Below are positions 1-7,173 of a stretch of 36,334 bases of DNA, one piece after another. The DNA comes from JBCCSZ01 sp039199225 (GTDB lineage Bacteria; Bacteroidota; Bacteroidia; Chitinophagales; Saprospiraceae), in assembly GCA_039199225.1 (NCBI GenBank), contig JBCCSZ010000029.1, forward strand, positions 1 to 36,334. The letters are read 5' to 3'. Every line of letters begins with the position of its first letter. The stretch's first letter is position 1. A program made the translations under genes and the position numbers. Below the pieces are notes generated by a model. The model made no database searches and was not told the origin of the DNA. It saw nothing but the letters and a program-made list of their open reading frames with translations.

Positions 1-94
1 CAACCGCTCAGATTTGAGTGGAGCAGGCGTACTGTACTACACGCTGGAAACAGCTGACCACAGTGCGACTAAGAAGATGATTGTATTGGAATAA
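1..94 (+). CDS. C-terminal end of a T9SS type A sorting-domain protein (5' partial)
   Basis: Only the last 30 codons are inside the window (frame starting at base 2, stop TAA at 92-94). The peptide has the pattern of the final strands of a Por secretion/T9SS type A C-terminal domain: an LSGAGVLYYTLE stretch followed by a short basic segment ending in KKMIVLE. The same pattern closes the two complete surface proteins later in the window (GLYFYTL...GKLMV and GLYVYKL...GKFLA). Known for the family: this domain directs export across the outer membrane and is cleaved during surface attachment. The passenger lies upstream of the window and cannot be described. Confidence 0.75.
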   Translation, partial: NRSDLSGAGVLYYTLETADHSATKKMIVLE

Positions 95-112
95 ATAAGA
101 AGATCATTCTGA

Positions 113-162
113 TAAAACAAGAGGCCCGAATTCTTTCTAAGAGTTCGGGCTTTCTTGTTTTA
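113..162. terminator. Bidirectional hairpin terminator between convergent genes
   Basis: A long imperfect inverted repeat. The core is GCCCGAA (124-130) pairing with TTCGGGC (144-150), with a small inner CTT/AAG stem. An outer A-rich arm AAAACAAG (114-121) pairs with CTTGTTTT (154-161). Reading plus, the core hairpin is followed by TTTCTTGTTTT; reading minus, by a matching U-rich run. It sits between the stop of the upstream T9SS gene and the stop of the nucleotidyltransferase, so it can serve both. Confidence 0.85.
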
Positions 163-166
163 TCAC

Positions 167-766
167 CTATGATGAAGTGTCAGACAGTAGGTTTTGATAA
201 TCCTCTGGTGTATCGACATCTTTGTAAAGTACTTTGCGATCAAATGGGATATGCAACAGGTGCTTTCTATTTTCTTTCAGTATATCCTTGCAACCGTTGG
301 GTTTTGGATGACTTAAAATGGCTTGGCGGTAGGCACTTCCAAATAAAGTAGGATTGCCTCGTTGTCCGTTGTAGAGAGGGGATAAAATGCTTTGGTTGGT
401 CCCTTGAATACGGAAACTTGCCATTAGTTTTTGATAGACTGCCGTGGGAAGAAGTGGTTGATCCGACAGGCAAATTAAGAAGCCATCGGACTTTTCGGAA
501 GCAGCCCCCACCCCCACTTTTATTGAGCTGGTCATACCATTTTCATAGGATGGATTGTGTACAATTTTTAGCGGAAGGTTTTTGAGGATGCCTTCAACTC
601 GCTGTGATTCAAAGCCACTTACCAGGATGAGTTCATCGGGCTTGGCCAGCAGAAGTTGCTCTACTGTATGCAAAATCAAGGGCTTTCCCTGAAAAGGAAG
701 GAGCAATTTATTTTGGGTACCCATCCGGCGGGACATACCAGCAGCCAGTAAAATAGCACTTATCAT
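167..766 (-). CDS. MobA/MocA-like nucleotidyltransferase (NTP_transf_3)
   Basis: A 199-residue soluble enzyme of the molybdopterin cytidylyl/guanylyltransferase-like family. The N-terminal nucleotide-binding loop LLAAGMSRRMG..NKLL occupies about residues 6-22. D102 in CLSDQP is the expected metal-binding aspartate, and GMTSS at 77-81 and PNGCKDIL near 155-162 fit the family. Members transfer CMP or GMP from the NTP to molybdopterin to give dinucleotide cofactors for molybdenum hydroxylases. The start is 18 bp after pgeF, so the two are probably cotranscribed. No molybdenum hydroxylase or other Moco gene is in the window, so the true acceptor (molybdopterin or another phosphorylated substrate) is open. 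The enzyme family is clear; the exact substrate is not. Confidence 0.82.
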   Translation of the reverse strand: MISAILLAAGMSRRMGTQNKLLLPFQGKPLILHTVEQLLLAKPDELILVSGFESQRVEGILKNLPLKIVHNPSYENGMTSSIKVGVGAASEKSDGFLICLSDQPLLPTAVYQKLMASFRIQGTNQSILSPLYNGQRGNPTLFGSAYRQAILSHPKPNGCKDILKENRKHLLHIPFDRKVLYKDVDTPEDYQNLLSDTSS

Positions 767-784
767 AAATCTTAGTGGAAAGAG

Positions 785-1549
785 TTATGGAAACAGTCCG
801 ATTCCACAAAGCATCCTACCCGTTTGGCCGTTTTCCTTGCGGTGAGAGAAAAACTGTTCATTTTCCAGAACCGTTGAGTAAGGAGAAACCTCTATTTGTG
901 CGTTCGGTAAACCCGCTCGGACCAACTGATCTTTATTGGCTTTTTTGAGATCGACAAAAAATTTCTTTTTCTCTTCATCCCAACGTTTGAAGGCGCTTGG
1001 AAAATGATCTGCCACATCAGCATCTACTTCGAAAGAGCATTCATCGATGCACGGTCCGATGTAGGCAAGGCAATCTGCGGCCTGCGTGCCGAATTCAGCC
1101 CTCATTTTTTGAAGTGTTTTACGGACAATTTCTCCCTTCGTTCCCTTCCACCCTGCGTGTACAGCTCCAACGGCCCTCTGTACTGGGTCATATAGCAGAA
1201 TAGGGGTACAGTCAGCTACAGTGACGGTGAGGAAAATATAGGGTTCTGTAGTGACCAATGCATCAAAGCCTTCATATCGGCCAGGTTGTCTGACGATCCT
1301 TGCAGCGGTACCATGCACTTGATGGGAGCAGGCAACCGCCAATTCTGTCAAACCGAAGGAAGCGAAAAAGCGTCGTCGATTTTCTCGGACATTTGAAATG
1401 TCATCGTCTGTATGCAAGCCCAGGTTGAGCGAAGCGTAGGGATGGGGGCTGATGCCACCTAGGCGAGTACTTTGCCCAGCCTTGATGTTTCGTTGGTTTT
1501 TGAAGATGGCTGGAACAATCTTCAGGTTTTTAGAGGTTGTATGGTCCAT
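785..1549 (-). CDS. pgeF: Peptidoglycan editing factor PgeF (YfiH/laccase-domain, purine nucleoside phosphorylase-like)
   Basis: A 254-residue protein of the YfiH/PgeF (Cu-oxidase_4) family, which helps keep L-Ala at the first position of peptidoglycan stems; some homologues phosphorolyse or deaminate purine nucleosides. The catalytic set is visible: H79 in SHQVHG, C114 in TVADCTPILL and H131 in GAVHAGWKGT. The frame is open upstream to 1666, but that 39-residue extension would run through the 3' half of tRNA-Cys. The ATG at 1549 gives a family-typical length and is preferred. It lies about 40 bp downstream of the hairpin that follows the tRNA and 18 bp upstream of the nucleotidyltransferase gene. 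No separate -7 box was found in front of it, so readthrough from the tRNA promoter is possible. Confidence 0.9.
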   Translation of the reverse strand: MDHTTSKNLKIVPAIFKNQRNIKAGQSTRLGGISPHPYASLNLGLHTDDDISNVRENRRRFFASFGLTELAVACSHQVHGTAARIVRQPGRYEGFDALVTTEPYIFLTVTVADCTPILLYDPVQRAVGAVHAGWKGTKGEIVRKTLQKMRAEFGTQAADCLAYIGPCIDECSFEVDADVADHFPSAFKRWDEEKKKFFVDLKKANKDQLVRAGLPNAQIEVSPYSTVLENEQFFSHRKENGQTGRMLCGIGLFP

Positions 1550-1590
1550 TGGTTGAATGAAATTGTAAATAATTAGCTCATCTAAACCAA

Positions 1591-1624
1591 CAAACCTCCG
1601 CGATCTTCGGATCACGGAGGTTTG
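1591..1624 (-). terminator. Strong hairpin downstream of tRNA-Cys
   Basis: Perfect 10-bp arms CAAACCTCCG (1591-1600) and CGGAGGTTTG (1615-1624) enclose an inner GATC/GATC stem capped by a TTCG tetraloop. In minus-strand transcription it follows the tRNA 3' end by 8 nt and precedes the pgeF ATG by about 41 nt. The downstream sequence is only moderately U-rich (TTGGTTTAG), so it may act as an attenuating terminator or as a processing boundary between tRNA and pgeF mRNA. Confidence 0.7.
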
Positions 1625-1632
1625 AGAAATTT

Positions 1633-1706
1633 TGGAGGTCGGGAGCGGATTCGAACCGCCGTACAAGGTTTTGCAGACCTCTGCCTAGCCACTCGGCCAC
1701 CCGACC
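1633..1706 (-). tRNA. tRNA-Cys (GCA)
   Basis: The reverse complement folds as a cloverleaf. The acceptor arm GGTCGGG (5' end at 1706) pairs with CCCGACC, the D arm contains GGCCGAGTGGCTAGGC, and the anticodon loop CTGCAAA gives anticodon GCA. The T arm is GGCGG-TTCGAAT-CCGCT. The discriminator base is U, the identity element typical of tRNA-Cys, and the 3' CCA is encoded (TGG at 1633-1635 on the plus strand). A perfect -7 box lies just upstream. Confidence 0.95.
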
Positions 1707-1724
1707 ATAATTTTTTCCGGGATG

Positions 1725-1732
1725 CAAATATA
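1725..1732 (-). promoter_or_regulatory. -7 box for tRNA-Cys
   Basis: On the minus strand this reads TATATTTG, an exact match to the Bacteroidota TAnnTTTG element. It lies 18 bp upstream of the mature tRNA 5' end, giving a short leader of roughly ten bases, as expected for a tRNA gene. No clear -33 TTG is seen at the usual spacing. Confidence 0.6.
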
Positions 1733-1986
1733 AGGCATTTTTTAATTCTGCGCCCGAAAAGTTCAAATGAAAAACGGTTTTATCAGCCCGAAGGTTTCAA
1801 GTACAGCAGTCTTTATCATTAAAAAGTGTCGTTTATTTCATCTCTGTGTCTAAATTTCTGCGGTGTCGATGAACTTTTCCAGTCGATTTAAGTCGCATTT
1901 TCCCCGGCAGATAGTATTTTAGGCTTCTCAATTATTTCAACTGCGATAACCAAAAGGAAACCACTTCAAGCGAACAACCAACGACT

Positions 1987-3591
1987 ATGAGTTTTACAAC
2001 GACAGATTTTATCTTCTTCGGGGCCTATATTCTATTTATTATTGTCTTTGCCATCTGGATATCCAACAGTAAAAAGGATGGTGAAGAAACGACCGAAAGC
2101 TACTTTCTCGCCGGAAAGTCGCTACCATGGTGGATCATTGGAGGTTCGCTCATCGCATCCAATATATCAGCAGAGCAGTTCATCGGCATGTCTGGTGATG
2201 GTTTCCTATTTGGTTTGGGTATTGCTACTTATGAGTTTATGGCCGCTGCGACGCTGATTCTCGTCGCCTGGTTTATGTTGCCCATTTATCTGAAGAAAGG
2301 TATTTATACCATGCCACAATTTGTCGAGAAGCGCTTCGATGGGAACGTACGTACCGGACTGGCCATATTTTGGCTGTTGATTTTCGTATTTGTCAACATC
2401 ACCTCGGTTCTCTACCTCGGTGCGCTTACTATGGAAAAAACCCTTGGCATCAATATTTACTTTGGTGTCATTGGATTGGCCATTTACTCGGCGACTTTCT
2501 CCATTTTTGGAGGGCTTCGGACAGTTGTGTGGACCGATTTGATACAGGTCGTTTTTCTCGTATTGGGTGGATTGTTTACGACTTATTTTGCCCTGGATCA
2601 ATATGGAGAGGGACAAGGGTTTATGACGGGCTTGAGCAAGCTGTATGAAAACATTGGCGATCGTTTTAATATGATATTGGATAAGGGGGAGGTCATTTAT
2701 ACGACTCCGGAGGGAGAGACCAAGGATGCCTGGGAAAAACTGCCTGGCTTGAGTGTATTGATCGGTGGTATGTGGATTGCCAACCTGTATTATTGGGGTA
2801 TGAACCAATACATCATCCAACGGGCTTTGGCGGCTAAAAACATTACGGAAGCCCGGAAGGGGGTGGCTTTTGCAGCCTTTATGAAGTTGTTGTTGCCCCT
2901 GATTGTGGTCCTACCGGGTATGGTTGCTTATGCAATGAAGGCCGATTTGGATAAGAGTGATCAGGTTTATTCTTGGGTGTTGAACGAATTTATTGGGACG
3001 GGATTCAAAGGCATTTGTTTTGCGGCGGTTGTTGCGGCGGTTGGTTCTTCCATCAGCTCCATGGTCAATTCTGCTTCGACCATTTTTACGCTGGACATTT
3101 ACAAGCCGCTCATCAAAAAAGGAGCAAGTGAAGAGCACTTGGTTCGGATTGGAAAAATAACTGCTGCAGCATCCTTAATTATCGGTATTGCGATTGCACC
3201 ACAATTTAAGGCGCTGGAATCTGCCTTTTCCTTTATTCAAAAATATACGGGCTATTTCAGTCCGGGTATCTTGGTGGTATTCCTCTTTGGTTTATTTTGG
3301 AAAAGAACCTCTGCGAAGGCTGCTATGTGGGTGGTACTGTTGTCCTTGCCACTATCCCTTGGGCTGGATATTTCCTTCTCAGAGTCGGTCCTGCCATTTA
3401 TGAACAAGATGGGTGTAAGCTTCCTAATTCTATCGGCAGTTGTCATCGCCATTTCGATGATCCAGAATCAAGGAGATGATGAAAAGGCCATTCAGTTGGA
3501 CAATTCCATGTTTAAGGTAGACCCCATTTTCCGTATATCTTCTATTTTAGTCTTTGGAATCCTATCTGCTATATATGCGCTGATGTGGTAA
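1987..3591 (+). CDS. Sodium/sugar symporter, SSS family (vSGLT-like)
   Basis: A 534-residue polytopic inner-membrane protein, close to the length of the Vibrio sodium/galactose transporter. Family marks include TESYFLAGKSLPWW (about 36-49), the conserved TM2 stretch SLIASNISAEQFIGMSG (about 54-70) and GGLRTVVWTDLIQ (about 178-190). A long hydrophilic loop (about 220-250) follows TM5 or TM6, and about 14 hydrophobic segments are present. It couples sodium influx to uptake of a hexose. Galactokinase lies about 2.4 kb downstream on the same strand, which favours galactose as a substrate, but SSS proteins cannot be assigned a sugar from motifs alone. The 3' end overlaps the tail of the convergent histidine kinase by 23 bp. 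No convincing promoter box was found in the 280 bp upstream. Confidence 0.88.
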   Translation: MSFTTTDFIFFGAYILFIIVFAIWISNSKKDGEETTESYFLAGKSLPWWIIGGSLIASNISAEQFIGMSGDGFLFGLGIATYEFMAAATLILVAWFMLPIYLKKGIYTMPQFVEKRFDGNVRTGLAIFWLLIFVFVNITSVLYLGALTMEKTLGINIYFGVIGLAIYSATFSIFGGLRTVVWTDLIQVVFLVLGGLFTTYFALDQYGEGQGFMTGLSKLYENIGDRFNMILDKGEVIYTTPEGETKDAWEKLPGLSVLIGGMWIANLYYWGMNQYIIQRALAAKNITEARKGVAFAAFMKLLLPLIVVLPGMVAYAMKADLDKSDQVYSWVLNEFIGTGFKGICFAAVVAAVGSSISSMVNSASTIFTLDIYKPLIKKGASEEHLVRIGKITAAASLIIGIAIAPQFKALESAFSFIQKYTGYFSPGILVVFLFGLFWKRTSAKAAMWVVLLSLPLSLGLDISFSESVLPFMNKMGVSFLILSAVVIAISMIQNQGDDEKAIQLDNSMFKVDPIFRISSILVFGILSAIYALMW

Positions 3592-4549
3592 AAGGCACTG
3601 GGCTGGAGGCATATTCTTCAGTAGGAAAGAGGCTGAAGTGAAAGGTAGTTCCCTGCCCTTTGACGGTATCATAGGTGATTTTGCCGTGGTGGATTTCTAC
3701 TGCTTTTTTGCAAATGGCCAATCCTATGCCAGTGCCAGGACGGTCTAGGTTATTGATTCGCTGAAAAGGTAAAAAAGCTTTTTCCTGATAACCATCGTCC
3801 ATGCCGACCCCATTGTCGGCAACGTGAATCATCCACCCTTTTTCCATAGGGTCTGCTGAGACGCGAATGATGGGTTTGCGGCTTTTGTCCTTGAATTTGA
3901 CAGCATTGCCAATCAAGTTTTGAAATAACTGCATGAGCGCAGAGCGATTGACCCTGAGCTGTGGGAGACCTTGTACAACGATGACGGCCATATTATCCCG
4001 GATGGTGGAGGCCAAATTGAATTGGACCAGCTCGAGGATTTCATTGAGGTCCGTCATTTCAAAGGTGCTCTCCTTATTGCCTACCTTGGAGTATTCCAAC
4101 AAATCGCCAATGATGCTATTCATCCGGAAAACACCAGAGACGATGTATTCAATAAATTCGTGTGCTTCGTTGTCTAATTCGTTTTTGTATCGACGTTGAA
4201 GTATTTGAGCAAAGTTGGATATGGTGCGCAGTGGGCTTTTGAGGTCGTGTGAGGCGATGTAGGCGAATTGCTCCATCTCTTTGTAGGAGCGCTGCAGCTC
4301 TTTCAAATTAGACGTTAGGTGGTTGTTCACCCGTTCGATTTCTTCTTTATTCTCTTGGAGGTCTTCCAGAGATTTGTTTAACAGATTCACCACAATGGAT
4401 TTATCCTTGAGCGTTCGCTTCAGGCTGAATGCCTGTTTGGCCAGCGCCTTTTCAAGCTTTTGCGATAGAAAGTGCATTTGCTCCCTATGGGATTCTTTCA
4501 TTTCTAGCCCCTCTATGTACGCTCGTAAATCCTTGAATTCTTGTATCAT
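3569..4549 (-). CDS. Soluble sensor histidine kinase (HisKA + HATPase_c)
   Basis: A 326-residue kinase without signal peptide or membrane span. Residues 1-95 are charged and probably coiled coil. The H-box is FAYIASHDLKSPLR with phospho-acceptor H101; the N-box is near N211/N215 (LFQNLIGNAVKF); G1 is DNGVGM (245-250) and G2 is GTGIGLA (272-278). The domain arrangement resembles phytochrome-type kinases of the HWE-unrelated HisKA class. The open frame extends to 4654 inside the upstream gene; the ATG at 4549, 7 bp after the FIST stop, is the better start. With no input domain of its own, it probably receives signal from the FIST protein encoded immediately upstream. No response regulator is adjacent. 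It overlaps the symporter tail to tail by 23 bp. Confidence 0.9.
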   Translation of the reverse strand: MIQEFKDLRAYIEGLEMKESHREQMHFLSQKLEKALAKQAFSLKRTLKDKSIVVNLLNKSLEDLQENKEEIERVNNHLTSNLKELQRSYKEMEQFAYIASHDLKSPLRTISNFAQILQRRYKNELDNEAHEFIEYIVSGVFRMNSIIGDLLEYSKVGNKESTFEMTDLNEILELVQFNLASTIRDNMAVIVVQGLPQLRVNRSALMQLFQNLIGNAVKFKDKSRKPIIRVSADPMEKGWMIHVADNGVGMDDGYQEKAFLPFQRINNLDRPGTGIGLAICKKAVEIHHGKITYDTVKGQGTTFHFSLFPTEEYASSPVPFTTSAHI

Positions 4550-4556
4550 GCAAATG

Positions 4557-5705
4557 CTATTTTTCTTTAATAGCGACCAACGAACAGGTTTCATTGTGGA
4601 ACTCAAAATCGCCACCTTGGGTATTGCCGATCTCGCCATATGAAAGGAAGCCAACCATTGGTGTGTTTTTCCAATGCCTGTGAATGCCGGCCACTTCTTC
4701 CTCCATCATGGGGCCAAATGCCGCATGTCGACCTTTGCAAGAAAACAAAATGAGTAAATCGGCCTCTTCAGCTTGTTGCTGCTTAAAACCTTCAAAATTA
4801 TCAATGGTTTTTTCAATAACATCCAAACCTGGGGAAATGGAAAAGCGAAAGCGCTCGCCTTTTTTGACAAAGCCTGCTAGGGTAAGCGATCTTTCTTCGT
4901 CGTTGCCAATAATGGGAGATCGCAAAACAGCTTCTCCTTTATCGCGGATGATTTGCAAGGGATACTGCGCACTCATCGTAGGAATGTCCTCCCCTTTCAC
5001 CATGGTATTATCCAAACGGCCAAAATACCGAATAAAAACATCTAAAGCAGGTTCATTATTGATGGTGTAGACGACATTGCCTTCTGCTTCTGTGATGACA
5101 TTTTCCAGCCCGATGGGCTCCCATCCACTGGTTGCCATGCCTTTTACCTCTAGTTTATCATTGTCCAGAATCAAGGCTACCAATCCGAAATCAGTAACGA
5201 TTTCATTGTCGAAGACAAAGGTACAGGTCCACTCGGCATCGTCACCTGCTAGGCCACCAAAGAAAGGGAAGTTGCGTCCGGTTGCGTCCTGAACGCCTTT
5301 GAGTATATTTTCTGCGATAACTTGCATGCCACCAGATAAAACAATGACCGCAGGATTTTCGAATAACTCAACCGCTCTTTGTCCCAAATCAAATGCAATC
5401 TGATAAGTACTTCGATTGTCGCTGTTCTCCCCAGTGAACACCTCAAAATAGGCGGGGTTCATGTCCATCAAAATGGTCACGATTGATTCGTCTACAAATT
5501 GATCGTTGCAAATTTCTCCTGCTGTTGAACAACCTGCCAACTGAATATTGTGATCGGAAAACATTGGCCCAATTCGAAGTAAATCGTGTTTGATGGAGCT
5601 GAATACCATAGCGAGGCTCGGTGTAAATTCGGATTCCTCGATTTTGGTCTGAAGGTCGTTTTCGAGCGACTCTATGGAGGAGGATATAAATGCGATGGAT
5701 TTCAT
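4557..5705 (-). CDS. FIST N/C sensory domain protein
   Basis: A 382-residue cytoplasmic protein with the two-part FIST fold: FIST_N over about residues 25-220 and FIST_C over about 222-365. Recognisable elements are the AGCSTAGEI segment (about 57-65), FFGGLAGDDA (about 148-157) in the N domain, and the C-terminal LLILFSCKGRHAAFG followed by GFLSYGEIG. FIST domains are proposed small-ligand (amino-acid-like) sensors in signal transduction. It is the first gene of a two-gene operon with a soluble histidine kinase, 7 bp apart, so a split sensor/transmitter pair is the simplest reading. The position between a sugar symporter and galK hints at, but does not prove, a nutrient signal. Confidence 0.88.
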   Translation of the reverse strand: MKSIAFISSSIESLENDLQTKIEESEFTPSLAMVFSSIKHDLLRIGPMFSDHNIQLAGCSTAGEICNDQFVDESIVTILMDMNPAYFEVFTGENSDNRSTYQIAFDLGQRAVELFENPAVIVLSGGMQVIAENILKGVQDATGRNFPFFGGLAGDDAEWTCTFVFDNEIVTDFGLVALILDNDKLEVKGMATSGWEPIGLENVITEAEGNVVYTINNEPALDVFIRYFGRLDNTMVKGEDIPTMSAQYPLQIIRDKGEAVLRSPIIGNDEERSLTLAGFVKKGERFRFSISPGLDVIEKTIDNFEGFKQQQAEEADLLILFSCKGRHAAFGPMMEEEVAGIHRHWKNTPMVGFLSYGEIGNTQGGDFEFHNETCSLVAIKEK

Positions 5706-5804
5706 GTACTTGAGGTGTTTTCTGTGAGTAAGTCTAATATTAATTCCGGCTACGGATTATCTGGCAATGAGGATGTACCGCTTATAGCAGTTATACATTT
5801 CGGA

Positions 5805-5812
5805 TAGCTTTG
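5805..5812 (+). promoter_or_regulatory. Candidate -7 box upstream of galK (distal)
   Basis: TAGCTTTG matches TAnnTTTG exactly. No TTG is found about 20 bp upstream. If used, it would give a leader of about 165 nt in front of galK. A nearer candidate lies at 5950, so this one is tentative. Confidence 0.35.
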
Positions 5813-5949
5813 TGTAAAATCTCCTTTTCCTTACGACTTGTGTTGTATATACCAACGGCCTTTTCGTATTTTGGCCCTTCCATAAATTGAGTTGGGAGAG
5901 GTAGCACCTCTTTCGGTTTCAAAAAAAGTGCCATTAACAGCTCAAGCAA

Positions 5950-5957
5950 TAAATTTG
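5950..5957 (+). promoter_or_regulatory. Candidate -7 box close to the galK start
   Basis: TAAATTTG is an exact TAnnTTTG match, 28 bp before the GTG at 5985. A start of transcription just downstream would fit that GTG and would exclude the longer TTG-initiated reading frame beginning at 5892. No good -33 element is seen. Confidence 0.45.
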
Positions 5958-5984
5958 TACCATCAACCTGAACATAAGAATAAG

Positions 5985-7154
5985 GTGAATCAAGTAACGG
6001 ACATCATTGATTTTTTCGGTCAACACTACAAAACACCGAATTTAATTGTGCGAGCACCGGCGCGAATTAACCTCATTGGAGAACATACTGACTACAATGA
6101 AGGCTTTGTGATGCCAGCGGCTATCGACCGGACGATTTACTTTGCCATGGGTTGGCGAGCGGAGCATAGCTGGCAGCTCCATGCCCTAGATATTTCCAAA
6201 AGCATCTTGTTGAAACTGGAGGAGCCTAGCTTGCCAAGCGAGCATTGGGCCAAGTATTTTTATGCGATTCTATTGGAGCTGCGTGCTCGTGGATGGGAGC
6301 CCAAAGGCGTTCATTGTGTTTTTGGTGGTGATATTCCCTCCGGAGCTGGTATTTCTTCGTCCGCAGCACTCACTTGTGGATTTATTTATGCACTGGATCA
6401 ACTACACCAATGGTCTTTGGATGGCGTGGAGATTGCGAAAATTGCCCAAGCGGCAGAGCATCGGGTTGGATTGAATTGTGGCATTATGGACCAATACGCA
6501 GTTTTGCACGGAAAGCAAGGCAAAGCCATCCAGCTGGATTGTCGGTCCCTGACACATCAATACGCTCCAGTTGAGATCGGCGATTTTCGCTTTGTGCTGT
6601 TCAATAGTATGGTAAGCCATAGTTTAGCAGACACAGAATACAACAAACGAAGAGCAGCTTGCGAAGCGGTTGTTTCTTTCATCCAGCAACACAAGCCCGA
6701 TGTGCAGACAGTTCGCGATTTGAATGCTTCTCTTTTGGCAGCATATGAAGACCAACTAGAACCTCTGAATGTCCGGCGGGTTCGCTTCGTATTGTCTGAA
6801 AACGAGCGGGTATTGAAGGCGGCGGCCGTTTTACAACAAGGAGATTTAAAGACCTTTGGACAGCTGATGTTCCAATCCCACGATGGTCTGAGCAAGGTGT
6901 ATGAAGTTAGTTGTGAAGAACTAGATTTTCTCGTTGACTTTGTCCGACCCTTTTCTGAGCAGGTGTTGGGCGCCCGGATGATGGGCGGCGGATTTGGCGG
7001 CTGTACCCTCAATTTGATACACAAAGACGCCATCGACCTTGTCTACGAACAACTGGCTCCGGCCTTTGAGGCAGTCTATGGCCTGCGACCCGACCGACAC
7101 ATTGTACAGCTGCGCGACGGTGTGAGCTTGTATCCACTAAACGTTAACCCTTAA
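5985..7154 (+). CDS. galK: Galactokinase
   Basis: A GHMP-family kinase that phosphorylates galactose at C1, the first committed step of the Leloir pathway. From the GTG start it has 389 residues. The galactokinase signature ARINLIGEHTDYNEG spans 26-40 (R27 is the transition-state arginine), the ATP loop PSGAGISSSAAL spans 118-129, and the catalytic base is D169 in GIMDQYA. The C-terminal GHMP motif MMGGGFGGC is present. The frame is open back to a TTG at 5892, but that extension (SVSKKVPLTAQAINLYHQ) is unlike the family; the GTG at 5985 puts the usual about 22 residues before the signature. The signature has APARI where APGRV is common, a mild substitution. ALDH follows after 19 bp, probably cotranscribed. 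No galT, galE or mutarotase is in the window. Confidence 0.93.
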   Translation: MNQVTDIIDFFGQHYKTPNLIVRAPARINLIGEHTDYNEGFVMPAAIDRTIYFAMGWRAEHSWQLHALDISKSILLKLEEPSLPSEHWAKYFYAILLELRARGWEPKGVHCVFGGDIPSGAGISSSAALTCGFIYALDQLHQWSLDGVEIAKIAQAAEHRVGLNCGIMDQYAVLHGKQGKAIQLDCRSLTHQYAPVEIGDFRFVLFNSMVSHSLADTEYNKRRAACEAVVSFIQQHKPDVQTVRDLNASLLAAYEDQLEPLNVRRVRFVLSENERVLKAAAVLQQGDLKTFGQLMFQSHDGLSKVYEVSCEELDFLVDFVRPFSEQVLGARMMGGGFGGCTLNLIHKDAIDLVYEQLAPAFEAVYGLRPDRHIVQLRDGVSLYPLNVNP

Positions 7155-7173
7155 CTTCCAAAATAAGACAACA

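Noticed and set aside
1622..1822. Plus-strand open frame reading RIRTAVQGFADLCLATRPPDH
   Set aside because: This is the antisense translation of tRNA-Cys, a well-known spurious protein type; no promoter or family support.
2206..2820. 204-codon minus-strand open frame
   Set aside because: Antisense shadow of the sodium/sugar symporter; composition is that of a reversed membrane protein.
5892..5984. N-terminal extension of galactokinase from a TTG
   Set aside because: The added residues are unlike galactokinases, and a -7 box lies inside the extension; the GTG at 5985 gives the usual spacing to the signature.
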